Part shown: piece by piece, positions 20,901 to 33,641 of the stretch
How the letters are laid out: the number at the start of each line of letters is the position of its first letter
Numbering within the stretch: position 1 is the first letter of the stretch
Assembly: GCA_023053545.1 (NCBI GenBank)
Contig: JAKZAN010000001.1
Coordinates: forward strand, 11,424,024-11,488,023
Source of the DNA: Lepidurus packardi
Taxonomy: Eukaryota; Arthropoda; Branchiopoda; Notostraca; Triopsidae
Length of the DNA stretch: 64,000 nt
Direction of reading: 5' to 3'
The notes under the pieces: generated by a model
Databases searched by the model: none
Told to the model about the DNA's origin: nothing
What the model saw: only the letters and a program-made list of their open reading frames with translations
Made by a program: the position numbers and the translations under genes

Positions 20901-23900
20901 TGAAAAAAAAATGCCAAAAAAATTAGATTTTTTTTAAAAAAGGATAATCTTTTCTTGCTTTTATACTTTAACAAGGTGAGGAAAGCAGCTGGCTCAACGT
21001 CAGGCACTTCAATTTCTTTCTTATCGTCCGCCAATCCGCCATAAAACATCGCGTAGAAAACAGTACTGCTCGTCGCCAGCACGTACTTATGAGCCGGGAT
21101 TTTTTGCGTGTTCCCTACAAAAAAAGGAAAGAAATGAAAAGACGAAAAATAAATACAAAAATAAGAAGATAGCCTTGGCACGCATGGAAAGTTTAGAAAA
21201 CCCTGCTCAAGTGGTCATGCAAACTCGGTTTTCACTTTCACACAAAATCTCCCACCAAATACTTTTTTTTTTTTTGAAACCTTGTTGGTGTTGGAAGACG
21301 CTGTTTATACAGCACATTAAAGGCTTATCATAACTGTACACGTAAACGATTAGACTAAAAGAATGACAGACTAAAAAGAAAAGAAGAAAAAAATCGTAGA
21401 AAACAGAAACAAACCTTGCGGTCCAACCAAAAAGTAGATGTCTGCCATGAGATCATTATTAAACATGGCAGCATGTCGTTCTCTTAGGGAATGCTTGCTG
21501 GCTTGCCAATTAGGATCCGATGTTGAGGCTCGGGCATGGCTCAGACTCAAAACGCTGCAATTGCTGCTGCTATTATTGCTGTTTACGGCAGGACGCGGAG
21601 AAGCTAAGGGCGATGTGGGCAGACTCGCCGGCTGAGTCACTTGGATCACATCCCCGAGTTGGTTCTCCAACACCACTGGTGGTAACGGATTATTCAGTCC
21701 TATTTATTTTAAAATAAAAACTCCATCATTACCATCAACACTTGGCGAAAAAAATATTTTAAAAAATCCCCAAAAAACTTGATGGCTGGGGTTGGCGGTG
21801 TGGAGGAACCCTTCCCGGAAATTCTAAGCTATTAGAACCTTTTAATTTTTTTTTAAACCTTACAAAAAATATAAAAATATTAGTATACTTTTTCTATTCA
21901 TAATTTTGGTTTTTAATTTTCAAAAAATTTTGCTTGGTTTTGAACTGTCATTGAAAGTGTTGAATTTTGAACTGTTGAATTGAAAAATCTTGAAATTTCA
22001 AATAATTCGAAAATTTTTTGAAAAATTCGAAAAATCGAAGAAATGAAGCTACAGTTTTGAAATTTCCTGAAAGCGAACACTTGAATGTGGGCATTACCGT
22101 CAAAAAGATGGTTGGCCAGCAGGTGCTGGTGCCATAAGTAATCTAAAGTGGCTAGACTTCCCGGGCTGGTTCCAAAGAGTCCGGCTTCTCGTGGATTGTT
22201 GTGTGCCGCAACAATACGATGTTGCTGCTGCTGCTGCTGGTGGATCGATGGTGGTGGAGGATCATGGGGGTGTCGGGCACGTGGTTGTTGCTCGAAATGC
22301 CGGCGAGGAGGTGGTTGAGCAGCAGCAGCAGGAGGAAGCCCCCCAGCCCCAGCTTGGTTATTAGCAGGAGCAACAAAAGGGCTCCTGATGTTCAAACCCA
22401 TGCAGCTTACCATGGGTGTTGGCCCACACGTTGGGCTCCGTAAGCAACAAAGATGTGGATGTAGAAGATGCGGTAGTTGACGGTGATGGAGACGAAGCCG
22501 CGTCTACTGGCGCTGGAACGAGTTGATAACGCTTTTGCAAGGCTTTGTTCTGAACCACCGCGGAAGATGCAGCTGCACTGCCACTCGTGGTTGCTCCCAC
22601 TGGAGGAAGAGTAGAACCGGGGCAAGTCACGACCAAAATGGCTTGAGCGGTTTGACTTCCGGATGACGACTGAACTTTGCTACTGTTGTTGATGCTGCTT
22701 CCCTGGCCAAATGAGGCGGGCGGCGAGGACATGATTCACCGGTCCACACAGTGAGGGCTATAAAGGGCTCACCCCTCCCCCCACCTTGTTTAGAGCGGAG
22801 TGGGGGGCGTTCTTGTTCTGGTTTGGGCCTTGCGTGAACTCTTTTGGGAGTCCTAAACGAACAAAAAAAAAGAAAATTTCTAGTTAAACTTGCTAAACAA
22901 TTGTAGTTAAAACATGCTAAACTTGTTTTGGGTGTGTTTAACTTAAAGGTTAACGCAAGGAAGCCCAAATGGTGACTGAAAGGAGGATTAATGGAAAGTA
23001 CTAGTAACCTTTTCATGGGTTTTGCACGCCAAAAGTGGAGTTGAAGGCCGTTGTTCTGTTACAGGTTTGGGTTTTTGTTTACAACTTCCGTATTCTAAGA
23101 ACTACACAGGTTTGTCATTACATACTGGCCTGTTACAATACTGAATACTGAACTGGAAACTCAAGAAGAACAAGAAGGTAACGAGCAATAACAAGCCTCA
23201 CCGTCAGCTTATGGGTGGGGCCGTGGGAAGGCGCTAGGGCGCAGGCTTGTGGGTCTAATAGCGGCTGGTGAAGAAAGCGAACGTTGCAACAGCGCTAAAG
23301 GTGGCCCAAGGCTGTGGAGGCAGGGCTATTGCCACGCTCAGCGTTACGCTACAGTGGGAATTTGGAGCAATTTGGCGTGCTTGGTAGCGCGCAAGTGAAC
23401 CAAACCTAACGTATCGTGGAAAAGAGGGGAGAAAAAAAGGCAAAAATTGCTTGGGATTTCAAGAAAGGTCACTGGGGCAGTCAATTGATCCCTAGAGTGT
23501 TTCTGGCACATTATAAGTGTTCTTTTCGGCGAAAAGGAATAGGACAAAAACTAGAAAAATAATTCTTAGAAGCTTGTTTCACGAGATAGCACGTTCGACT
23601 TTGAAATGACCTTTCGCTCGTTCGAAGCTGTAGGAAAGTTTCTTTTCCCCTAGTTTCGTAAATGTTTCTGTAAATAATTTAGCAGAAGGTGTAAATGTCA
23701 AATAAATAACCTATATATGAGGAACAAGTAGAGCAGCTGCAGGGATAAACATTTTGAATCTTTTAAATTTTATTTACGGAGGCAGGAAGTCGTTTGACCA
23801 GACTGCGTATATGTCGACCAAACTACACGAGACCTTGAAGATTGTTAGGAAGGCCTTTGTAATCAGAGTTATTAGCATGTAGAAGCCACAAGTTTAGGTC

Positions 23901-26900
23901 ACGGGACCTTGGTATTCCTCGTTTAGTCTTCGGGAACTGTTTTCGATTTCTTTTCGGTCTTATTTGAGCAAAAATCCGCTTGCAAATCAGCTATTGGCGA
24001 CAGCGAAGAAGGGAAAAATTACCTCTTTAGTCGCGTTTGATAATCTTGGGTCTGTTTGTAGTATGCTGCAGGGCTTTTCTCAGCGTCTGGAAGAGCTCGG
24101 TATATAGCTTGAAGAATACTTTCACACATGACAAGTTTGCATTTTGGTGCCAAGGTTATTCCACCGAGTTTTTTGTCGTGAAAGCAACGTTTTGCTACAA
24201 TGAAGTTTTGGATATAGCGGTCTGGTTATGAACCCGCGTCCCGGTTTGGACTTTTCACTTTTGGTTTGGTTTAAGCAGACCTGCGAAGGAGCATGCTTGC
24301 GAGTAGCCCGTAGTTAAAAAATTAGGATGTTTACGAGGGAAGTCCTTGGTGCAAAGGTTTTGAGACACAAATCTAATGGCTTTACTATGAAAACCTTCTT
24401 GGGAGAAAGAGAGAGAGAGAGAGGAAGAACTGAAAAACAACTCCTAGTTTGGGTTAGCGAACGTTGTTAGGTGAAGCTTCTGGTTTGTTAGACATATAGG
24501 CCTTGGAAACCTTGAAATTTTAGTTGCTTCCTTTCAGGTTCCTTTTGCTTCCTGTCCGAGCTTGACATTCGAGGTCGCCGTAGCGTACTAATAAAAACAC
24601 CTATTAAGTTACCCTTTTGAGAATTCCCCGTTTTGCCTCTGAATTCTACCTCTTCGTTCTTCAATAATTACTTCTTTTTCAAGAATTAAAATCTGTTTAT
24701 CACGTTATCACGTTAGGGCTTACGGAACAGTACCTCGGAAATTATAGCTTAGAGAAATGTTTCGAGTGTAAGGATCGCATAGGTTCGGATACCAAGCTAC
24801 CGGCAAGGCCTCGTGGGTTGCTCTTCCACCTTGGGTCAGTTATTTTGGCGCCAATCAGCCTGGAATGAGAAAGTTTTGATCTGGTTGAGGTAGGAGTTGG
24901 ACCTTTTTGGGTGGCACAGGCTTGTCGACGTGGTCTGCTAGGTTCGTACAGAACAATACCGATTTGAAGTGGGACTGATCCATAGTGCAGACAAGTCGTT
25001 GGCCTCCATCAACAAGTCATAAGCTTGTAAGAATGGCTAGGGAAACTGGCTGTCAACAACGTCACCAGTTTATTTTCCCTGGCGTTTCTCACATTTTCAA
25101 CATATGTGGTTGCATGTCAAAGCCAATCTGATGTAACTATTGTCCTGGGGGGTGTTTAGCTTAAAGGGTAAAGCACCCAAAAAAACATTCTCCTAGAAAT
25201 CACGGTAATAGATGTAGTTTCTAGCCATATTTCTCTCTTCATTATGGTCGAAGTAAGAACTAAATTAAAGAATGAAAGTTTAAATTGGATCACGTCGTCT
25301 TCTGATGTCATAGAGGTTCATATCTAGGCTGCGAAAGTTATCTCTTCTGGAATTTTCAATTTAAATCATTTGGAATCTTCCCTGTCTAGTTCTTTTAAAT
25401 TACAATTTGACCTTTTAAATTTAATCCCCCTTCACTTGTATTGCTTATAATCCACAGATCCATGTTTATACATCCTGAGGTTCGCCAATAGCCTTGGATT
25501 TCAAGACAAAGCTCATGAGGTTTCCATGACAGCTATTCGTTTGGTGCAGCGAATGAAAAGAGATTGGATTCATACTGGACGAAGGCCCTCCGGTTTATGT
25601 GGAGCAGGTGATTGAGAACTTATATATGTTCATATATATACATGTACACACTAATGGAGGGAAAGAAGTTGAGCTGTGAACTAGAAACAGAGTCAACTTT
25701 GCAACAAAAAAGACAATGAATTGAAAGAGAGAGGAAATGTGTATTCTAACATCCGTTTTCTTTTTTGTTTATCTACAGCGTTGCTAATTGCCGCACGATT
25801 GCACGATTTTAGCCGAAGCGTGAAAGACATTATTAAAGTGGTTAAAGTTCATGAATTCACCCTAAGGAAAAGGTGAGCCATATAGCCTTATGCAAAGAAA
25901 TAAGTTATTTGAAGTCCAAACAAGGTGTTTGAACCCTTTTTAGAAAGAGAAAGGGGGTTTACTAAGACATTTTTTTTTTCATAACAAGCATCTCTAATGG
26001 GTTTTCCTTCCTCCTGTGTTTGGCTTTTAAAAAATCCCAGGTTGAACGAATTTGGCGAAACGCCATCTAGTTCGTTGACGCTAGATGAATTCTTAACGGT
26101 GGATCTCGAGGAAGAACACGACCCTCCGGCGTTTAAAGCGTCTAGGAAGAAAGACCGTGATAAACTCGCTAAAGTAAAACACATTCAGACATTACAGGCT
26201 TAACAGCTTTATTGTACGGCAATTTCCCCTTCTTTGTTCCTTTTTAAAACTTGGAAATAGTTGATTGAAGAAGATGGACAAGTTTCAGACGAGATTTCCA
26301 ACTTGCAAAAAGAGATTGACAGACAATTGGAGGAACGACGGGCTAAAATGCGAGGACCTTGGGCCAAATACGCAAAAGGTGTGATTTTTCATTGTTGATT
26401 TTGTTGTTATTGTTGTTGGTTGGCTTCTTTTTGCGATAAATTTTGAATGAAAGAAAACCGTTAAGATCCGACTACTACTGCCACGACATCTAGCCCGCCA
26501 GAAGAGCCCCAGACTGAAGACGTAGTTGAAGCACAAGATGTGGAAAAATTCCTGGCGGAAGATACGGCCGGGTTGATCCAAAGTTGCCTGGAAGGAGAAG
26601 AGGAAAATGTTTCGGGCGGGAGCGTTGTTAAGGAGAACCTCGAGTCGATACTTATGCCGCCACCGGACTCTACTTATTTACAAATGCGTCACAACTTACG
26701 TAAGCACATTAAGGCACAAAAAAGAAGGGAAACTGGTGTGCAGTCTTGAAATGATCTAATCGGTGGGGCGTTAGGGCCCACAATGGCAAGCTTGGGGATC
26801 AAGACGGATTACTCGAAGGAGAAAGGGGATGAAGAAGCTGAAGGCAGCGGCGAGCTCACTTTGGAAGACATTGACGATGAGGAAATTGATTCCTATCTCA

Positions 26901-28029
26901 TGACGCCCAAGGAAATTGGCTACAAGACTGAAATGTGGATGAAACTCAATGGGGACTTCTTGAAAGAGCAAGAAGGTATGTTTATATCGTCAAAATCTTG
27001 GAGAAGAAATCGAAAAGGAACACAACAAGGGATTATTGTTCTTTCGTCTCAACATTTATGTTTTGCAGAAAAGCGAGCCAAGAAACTGCAAGAAGAAGAA
27101 GAGAGTGGAAAGTTCAAAAAGAAACGAAACACTCGACGAGCCAGGAATGGACCCATAGCCAATACTCCTGCTGAAGCCATAGAGAAGATGCTGCAAGAGA
27201 AGAAAATCAGCTCCAAGATCAACTATGACGTCTTACGCAGCTTGAGTTCGACTTCAATTGCAGCTGTGGACGAAGGAGCGAGCACGTCGGCTCCGTGCAC
27301 TCCTTCCACTCTTTCGACTCCTTCGACGTCCAATAGAGTAGTCTATGAGGACCGTAACATTGCAATCACGTGAGATTCTATTGTTCCCTTTGGGCTTCAA
27401 TTGTCGAAATTTTTTTCCCTTTTTTTTAAGTGCATTTACTGCCTCTCGAAAACGACCAAACACTGACCCCCCAGTACGGAACGTGAAAGGCAAGCTCAAG
27501 TCTGAAAAGACTGGTTTGGAAGCCGGTAAACAAAAGCCCAAGAGTGAGAAAAAGTCTGATGAAAAAAAAGACGTCAAGGAAGATAAACCATCACCAGTGG
27601 CGCCACCTCGTAAGTTTTTTCTTATTTCTGCTTCGTTTCAGTTTTATTTCTTTTTTATACAGTATTATCTGTTATTCTTTTGTATTTGATCTTTTAGTTT
27701 AAATTATATTTCATTTTGTTGTATTTTAAATTTGTATTTTATTACATTTCAAATGCTTACCTAATTTTGCTTTTTTATTACATTGTAATCCTATTTTATT
27801 CACTCAGTTTTATTATTTATTCTACATTAATGCATTTCTACTCATTCTATTTTAAATCCTGGTTTCATTTGAAATTTACTTAACTCTTGTTTCGATAACA
27901 GAAGGACATGATACAGAAGAGGCGGTCGAGGAGACAGGGGAAGTGGTGGATAGTAAAGAAATGTCCACTGCTGAAATGCTGCGACAAATGCGTGGAGAAG
28001 AGGAAGAATACGAAGAAGAGTATTACTGA
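17982..28029 (+). CDS. BRF1: TFIIIB subunit BRF1
   Basis: BRF1 recruits RNA polymerase III to tRNA and 5S genes as part of TFIIIB. Twelve exons give 692 aa: 17982-18280, 18346-18482, 18666-18770, 25458-25607, 25779-25872, 26041-26173, 26261-26378, 26466-26699, 26775-26975, 27069-27369, 27431-27609, 27902-28029. Domains: zinc ribbon (residues 4-24; CQHC and CTSC pairs), two cyclin folds (about 90-280, with [17 protein letters not shown] and [19 protein letters not shown]), [23 protein letters not shown], and the conserved TBP/BDP1-binding segment ([28 protein letters not shown]) followed by [20 protein letters not shown]. The acidic C terminus ends EEEYEEEYY. Intron 3 is about 6.7 kb and houses a complete antisense BTBD gene; the others are mostly under 110 nt. 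A 75-nt intron (26700-26774) is needed to remove an in-frame TGA. Confidence 0.93.
18771..19096. other. BRF1 intron 3, part before the nested gene
   Basis: AT-rich intron sequence that also serves as the 3' flank of the nested BTBD gene. No other feature is seen. Confidence 0.6.
19097..22732 (-). CDS. BTB-BACK-PHR protein of the BTBD3/BTBD6 (Lute) family, nested in BRF1
   Basis: The family are Cul3 substrate adaptors involved in neural development (BTBD6, Drosophila lute). Eight exons give 699 aa: 22411-22732, 22098-22352, 21415-21699, 20967-21114, 20681-20897, 19947-20312, 19608-19868, 19097-19342. The first 250 residues are low-complexity (Ser/Thr, Pro, a run of six Gln). The BTB domain follows ([63 protein letters not shown]), then BACK ([52 protein letters not shown]) and PHR ([54 protein letters not shown]). 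The 58-nt first intron brings the Gln-rich exon into frame. The whole gene lies inside BRF1 intron 3 on the opposite strand. Confidence 0.92.
22733..25457. other. BRF1 intron 3, promoter side of the nested gene
   Basis: 2.7 kb without a supported ORF. It must contain the promoter and 5' UTR of the antisense BTBD gene. A GA-repeat (GAGAGAGAGAGAGAGG) lies at 24408-24423. No transposon or RNA gene is recognised. Confidence 0.55.
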
Positions 28030-28315
28030 CGTGACGAATTGACGAAATGGAAATGTAATTGAGTTTTTCTTCCCTCTAAATTATACTGCAATTTCGTTTT
28101 CGCCCATCGTGGCTCGTTTTATTGTACTACAATACCAATCAAGTTTATTTTACTTTATCTTTTCTTGCGCCCCGAAAGAAGCTAAATTCTGTAGCTTGAA
28201 GGGGTTTCCTGCAGGTACATAGCAATAGCAAATACAGCTGCAGTCGCTACTTTTTTTTTTTTATAAGGATGGGAGTTTGGATACTAGTTTGGATATTATA
28301 AACTAAAAGGTTTCT

Positions 28316-30987
28316 CTATAGATACATTCCATTAACTAGGAAGTCTGCTTCACGATGTGCGCCTCGGCCTCGTCGCAAATGGCGTTTCAGAACTCGCATA
28401 CGACAACCCACCAAGACGATCAGAGCCGCGGTAACAGCCAATCCTGTGTCAGGAATAATTAGGAAATATCAGCATAAAGAAACGAGGATTCGTGAGGATT
28501 TATAGTGGAAGCTTCACCTAGAGTAAGAGCCCAAATAGCTCCAGCCGTCTGTCGCACCTGTTCTTGCTTCTCAGCCTGGTAATCCGCTTCGCTGACGTGA
28601 AATTTGTGGACTTGAGCATGGGCCTGATGGGTTTTCTTCGCTGAAGCTACAAGCACGGGAGCTAGAACAGGAGGCGAGGTCTGGACGGAGACGAATGAAC
28701 TTGCGGACGTCAGCAAAGTAGTTGGCGTGGTCGTTAAGGTAGTAAATTGTTCTGGATTGGATTTGGCCTGTACCACTAATGGAACTTTACTGCTTTCATC
28801 CTGCCGGGGTTTCATAAAAAAGATAATAATAGGCTTTAAATTGGGTTTCTTGGAGACTAAAAGATACTAAAGAAAAGGGGCATTTTCCCTTTTTGGGGTT
28901 ATTTTTATACGTTTTTATTACTTTAGCAGGGATAGTCTCAGCATGAATATAAGCTGCAGGCTCATAAGCTACGTCAGGGCGTCCATGGGTTGGAAACGGC
29001 CTACGGCTATCTGGGTTAAATGCAGGGAGGTTTGGTTGCTCGTAGTTGTTGTAATGGGGACGCGCTGCTGGAGGAGCTACGGGGCCGTCGTTGCCATTGT
29101 AGTTGTACAGGGAGGAACCGGGGTTGTAGTTCCCATTCCCATGACCGTTGTGGTAACTTTCGTTTTCGTTCTCGTACAAACCCGGGTCTGTGGGAAAAAG
29201 AAGTATTTTGTGCTCTAGAAACTTCCTGTCTTTTCCGTTGGTGTTTTTCTGTAGTTTTTCCGCTTACCTTGATTAGCTTTGGGATGAAAGTGATTGTCCC
29301 AGTTGTTTCCCCAGGAGTTATAAGGATAACTAGGGTTGTTTTTATCATAAGACCCAGTATTGGGTACATTCGCATTGCTGCGCAGTAAATCCGGGCCAAC
29401 GCCTTGGACGTACCAACTATTATAATTATAAAAAGAAATGAAAAGTAAATGCAGATTAATTAGGATCGTTTTTCTCTTCTTTTCATTGGTTTAGCCCAGA
29501 AAGAAAATGGGTCATTTACTCGTTTTTGTCGTTATTGTTACTATAGGTGCCTGGATTGCCTGCGGGAACTGGATTGTAATTCTCCTTAAAAATCGGATGA
29601 TGACTTTCGGTTTCTAGCGAACCAACTGAAGTAGAGAAGAAACAGAAAGTAGTGAAATTGAGGTTATTTGCATGTCAAACTTCAAGAGAAGTGGGAAAAT
29701 ATTGGATAAAGAGAGTTAGGAAACGAACCAGGGAAATGATGGGGACGCTCAGCCATCTTTTTATCATAATCGTAGCGATTCCATGGTTCGTCCTTATTGC
29801 TGTTTCGCGGTTCAGGGTTATTACTGTATGCTGATTTGGTAGCGGGTACTACTAAGATCCTTTGGGTAGTAGTGGGTACCCCAGCTATAGAAAGTTCCAA
29901 AAGAAATTGTGATTAATTATGCATGCCTATCTTTGTGGTTAATGGATATGTTTATGTTGGGTTTTAAAGCTTTACTCGTTGTGGTAGGACAGCCTAATTC
30001 AGGTGCTTCGTCACTGCCGTCAGCGCATTGCGGAATACCATTACATGCATTGTAAATGGCAATGCATTCTCCGGAAAACCGGCACTGGAATTGGTAATGA
30101 CTGCATTTGGGTTCTACAAAGAAGGTGAGATGCATTAGACAAAGTATAAAAAGAAGGTTATTTTTCACGGTGTTCTTCTTGTTACTTGCAGCGGTGGTAG
30201 CTTGGGTTGTGGTTGTCGGTTCTGATACTTTAGGGACTACTATGAAGCTCGAATCGCGTGAATTCTTAAGCTGACTAAGCTCTTCTTCATGCTTGAACTC
30301 GGTCAAATCCAACTGCAAAGCTGCGTCCGAGACTGGTACAGGATTACTCCACACGGCGCTGGTGTAGTGACTATGTGGGGTAAATTTGCAGCGGAAATCG
30401 CTCGGCGACCCGCAGTCAAATAAATAGCAATTCCCATCATTCTATCCAAGACAAACGAAACGAAATAAAATATACTGTCAAGGATACTGCTGTTGTTAAA
30501 ACTACCTCAAGCTTTCTAACAATTAGTAGTAACACGAATAAGATTAAATATTGTTAAAGAATCTATAAAAGAAACTTAAAGGCAAATCAGCGCAATTTTT
30601 ATGAAGGATTAAATTTCTATTTACTCTTTCGTCGTATACGGCTACATTACAGCCTGGAGTGAAACAACAGGACACAAGACAACGTTCTCGTTGTCCGGGT
30701 CCTAGACTGGTTTCGTTAATAAATTTGGCTCCTAAAGCACGCGAGTCTTTGGTACGGATTATGGTATTTTCACTCAAGTCAGCCTTTTCCATACACTGTG
30801 TGGTCGAACGCGAGGGACGATGCTGGAAAGGCAAAGCTGGGGGCGATCGATAATGTGCACTGAAGGCTGACATGGACCGTGCACTTTGGTTGTGGTGGAA
30901 GCCATTACTTAGTATTAAACACTGTACGTCAAACACTGCGAAATTGCAGAGGATTAACAAGGCAAACACCTGAATGACGTTTTCCAT
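28316..30987 (-). CDS. Single-pass membrane protein with MANSC and LDLa domains (LRP11/Loaf-like)
   Basis: Nine exons give 614 aa: 30625-30987, 30186-30441, 29976-30113, 29729-29884, 29520-29625, 29268-29416, 28922-29187, 28518-28800, 28316-28443. A signal peptide (MENVIQVFALLILCNFAVF) leads into a MANSC-type Cys domain: Cys at QCMEKAD, ERCLVSCCFTPGCNVAVYD, NCYLFDCG and FRCKF. A Thr-rich linker precedes one LDLa repeat (CSHYQFQCRFSGECI, CNGIPQCADGSDE). About 300 residues of Asn/Pro/Tyr-rich low complexity follow, then a transmembrane helix (AIWALTLGLAVTAALIVLVG) and a short basic tail ending ADFLVNGMYL. MANSC plus LDLa plus one TM helix is the LRP11 and Drosophila Loaf layout, but no PKD domain is visible here. 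The 3' end converges with BRF1 (286 bp apart); the 5' end diverges from ARIH2. Confidence 0.8.
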
Positions 30988-31479
30988 AGCTGGCGCAACC
31001 AGAGGAGTTCCATCAAGTTGCGATAGTTAGATGTCAAACGGATAAATGGTCCCAAAGCCCGTTGATAAATGTACATGCCATGCGCGTTTCTTTCCCCGAT
31101 GCAGCTGCGCTGTGAAGATTTATCGTCCTTTTCGAGTTTACATGTGTATTAAAGTAACGTCTGGTACACTTTGAATTAATTAAACTTATGTAGAGAATTG
31201 TATCGGAATTTTCAAGCAGTTTGATTTTTATCAAATTTTATATGGTTTTTATGTGCAATTAATAATAAATTCTGAAATATTAAGGGCGCGAAAGAACATC
31301 TAGCGCCATCTCTCGGCCTACTATAAAAGCTTGTGCTTGGAGAAAGGACAGCTGCTAGTGGTTTCTGCTCGAGTTCGTATTCGTGGGAGGTTTTCTCTAA
31401 AGGACTTCTTGTTCTAAATTCGCAGGTAAATTTATGGTAGGTAATAGGCAATTGAAACCTCTATAAATCGCTTCTTTAG
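30988..31479. promoter_or_regulatory. Divergent promoter region, MANSC gene and ARIH2
   Basis: The 492 bp between two divergent start codons. On the + strand a TATAAAAG lies at 31323-31330, preceded by TAGCGCCATCT (31299-31309, reverse complement AGATGGCGCTA). A 5'-UTR intron is likely for ARIH2: CGCAG|GTAAAT near 31426 and TTTAG directly before the ATG at 31480, making a 53-nt intron. No similar box was found for the minus-strand gene. Confidence 0.5.
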
Positions 31480-33641
31480 ATGTCTGCCGCAGAGATTGAT
31501 TCGGACGTGGAATATTCCGAGGAAGAATGTGGCTACGACGATTATTACGACAATTGTGATGATGGCGAAGCAGAAAGTTATAATAGTCAAGCCAATGACC
31601 CAGAACGCTTTGTGTTTGAATGCCTTACAGAAGAACAAGTTGAGAGACTACTTAATGAAGCAGTGGAATCATTAAGCAATAGTCTTCAGGTTTGATAACT
31701 CTCTTTAAACAACTCTTTTAAATAAACAAATTATGAGAAGAATAATGAGCAATTCAATTTGGGATTTAGGTAACACCATCGCTGGCCAAAGTACTTCTCC
31801 ATATCCACCATTGGCAACCCCAGGAAGTACTCAGAAAACACCGCGTGGACGCGGAGAAATTATTGGTAGAATCTCGAGTAAAACCCAGTCGACAAGGATT
31901 CTCGCAGCAAGTTACCCAACCAGGCTTTAAAGGTCCCACTTGCAACGTTTGCATCGTCCCTCAGCCTGCAGACCAGTTTCGAGCCATGGCATGTGGTCAT
32001 AGCTTTTGCAAAAGCTGTTGGTCTACTTATTTCGAGCTCCAAATCATGCAAGGAGTCTCCACAAGTAAAACAGGGCTCTTGAAAAACCAGTTTGGGACTC
32101 TTTTTAATCGCTGTTCTTTTATGTCCTTCCATCTCCTTTCGAAGCTATGGCATGCATGTGGACGGGCTGTTTTATCCTCGGAACAGAGGACTTTGTGCTT
32201 CCTTTGCTGGTCTCCCCTACTTTACGGGAAAAGTACCAGCAGTACGCTTTTGCAGACTACGTGCGGTCCCATCCTGAGCTGAGGTTCTGTCCTGGACCTA
32301 ATTGCCAGCTCGTAGCACGAACTAAAGAGTTGAAGGCAAAGCGAGTCGTCTGCACTGACTGCAAGACATCATTTTGGTAAGAAAACCCGTCAAGTTTTTC
32401 AGATTTCTCGAGTAATTTTGTACTTTTTGGTCCAGTTTTCGATGCGGAAATGATTACCACGCGCCAACGGATTGCGAAACCATCCGGAGATGGCTGACCA
32501 AGTGTGCGGATGATAGTGAGACTGCAAATTACATTAGCGCCCACACTAAAGTGGTAATTTTCTTCGGATTTCGTTATATTCCTTTGTCGTGTTCCGTAAT
32601 TTCACTATATTTCAATTTACTTCATTTTTTTCTAATAAATGTCACTTGTTTCATGATACTTCTTGAAGATTGAATATTTGGAATATTGGAATATTTTACA
32701 TTCTTGAATATTTCATGATACTTATTCTAAATTTCAGAAAAATGTTCAGAATTACCAATAATTGCTTAAAAACTTTAGAAAATCACTTACAAAATTTCTT
32801 TTAAAGTGTATTTGAGAACATTCATTTGGTATACCTTAATTTTTTTGTTTTCTTTAGTGTCCCAAGTGCCATATTAGTATAGAAAAGAATGGCGGTTGTA
32901 ACCACTTGAGATGTTACATCTGTAACCATGATTTTTGCTGGATGTGCCTGGGCGATTGGAAAACGCATGGTTCAGAGTATTATCGTTGTTCACGTTATGA
33001 GGAGAATCCTAATATTGCCAACGAATCAGCACATGTGCGAGCCAAAGAAGCCTTAAAAAAATATTTGCATTACTTCGAGAGGGTAAAAAAAATTTCAAAC
33101 ATTACATTCAAGACAATCTCTTGTACTTAATTATTATTTTAAAAGTAAAATGATTACTAAAAGTTATACTTGTTTAGTGGGAGAATCATTCCAAGAGCTT
33201 AAAACTAGAAGAAGAAACCCCGCAACGTATTAGAGATCGCATTAACACTAAAGTTATGACTGGAACTGGAACGTGGATTGATTGGCAGTGTTTATTGGAT
33301 GCGGCTGCCTTATTAGCCAGATGTCGATATACCCTTCAGTATACTTACCCTTATGCTTACTATATGGAAGCTGGACCTCGAAAAGAATTGGTAAATTGCA
33401 TTAAAACAACGCTTTTTTTCAAAACTATCTTTTTTAACTTATTTTTTAACCTTCATTTTGTTCGGCTTTACTCATTTCCCCTTAGTTTGAGTACCAGCAA
33501 GCTCAATTAGAGGCCGAAATCGAAAACCTGTCATGGAAGATAGAACGAGCTGAGACAACCGACCGGGGAGATTTGGAGAACCAGATGGATATTGCCGAAA
33601 AACGGAGAACGACGCTACTCAAAGACTTTTTGGAAGTGTAG
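31480..33641 (+). CDS. ARIH2: RBR E3 ubiquitin ligase Ariadne-2 (ARIH2/TRIAD1)
   Basis: ARIH2 is a RING-between-RING ligase that works with neddylated Cul5. Seven exons give 482 aa: 31480-31689, 31770-32064, 32145-32376, 32436-32553, 32858-33082, 33178-33390, 33486-33641. The order is an acidic start ([14 protein letters not shown]), a UBA-like part ([18 protein letters not shown]), RING1 ([23 protein letters not shown]), the IBR ([41 protein letters not shown]), RING2 ([19 protein letters not shown], with the catalytic Cys in GGCNH), then the Ariadne domain ([67 protein letters not shown]). The wording, for example [19 protein letters not shown], is ARIH2 rather than ARIH1. All zinc ligands I checked are present. 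Confidence 0.95.

Noticed and set aside
22201-22443. Plus-strand ORF with Leu runs opposite the BTBD first exons
   Set aside because: It is the antisense shadow of CAG/CTG repeats and of the Gln-rich exon; no domain and no independent signals.
31480-33641. Ariadne-1 (ARIH1)
   Set aside because: The [25 protein letters not shown] and [11 protein letters not shown] wording is that of ARIH2.
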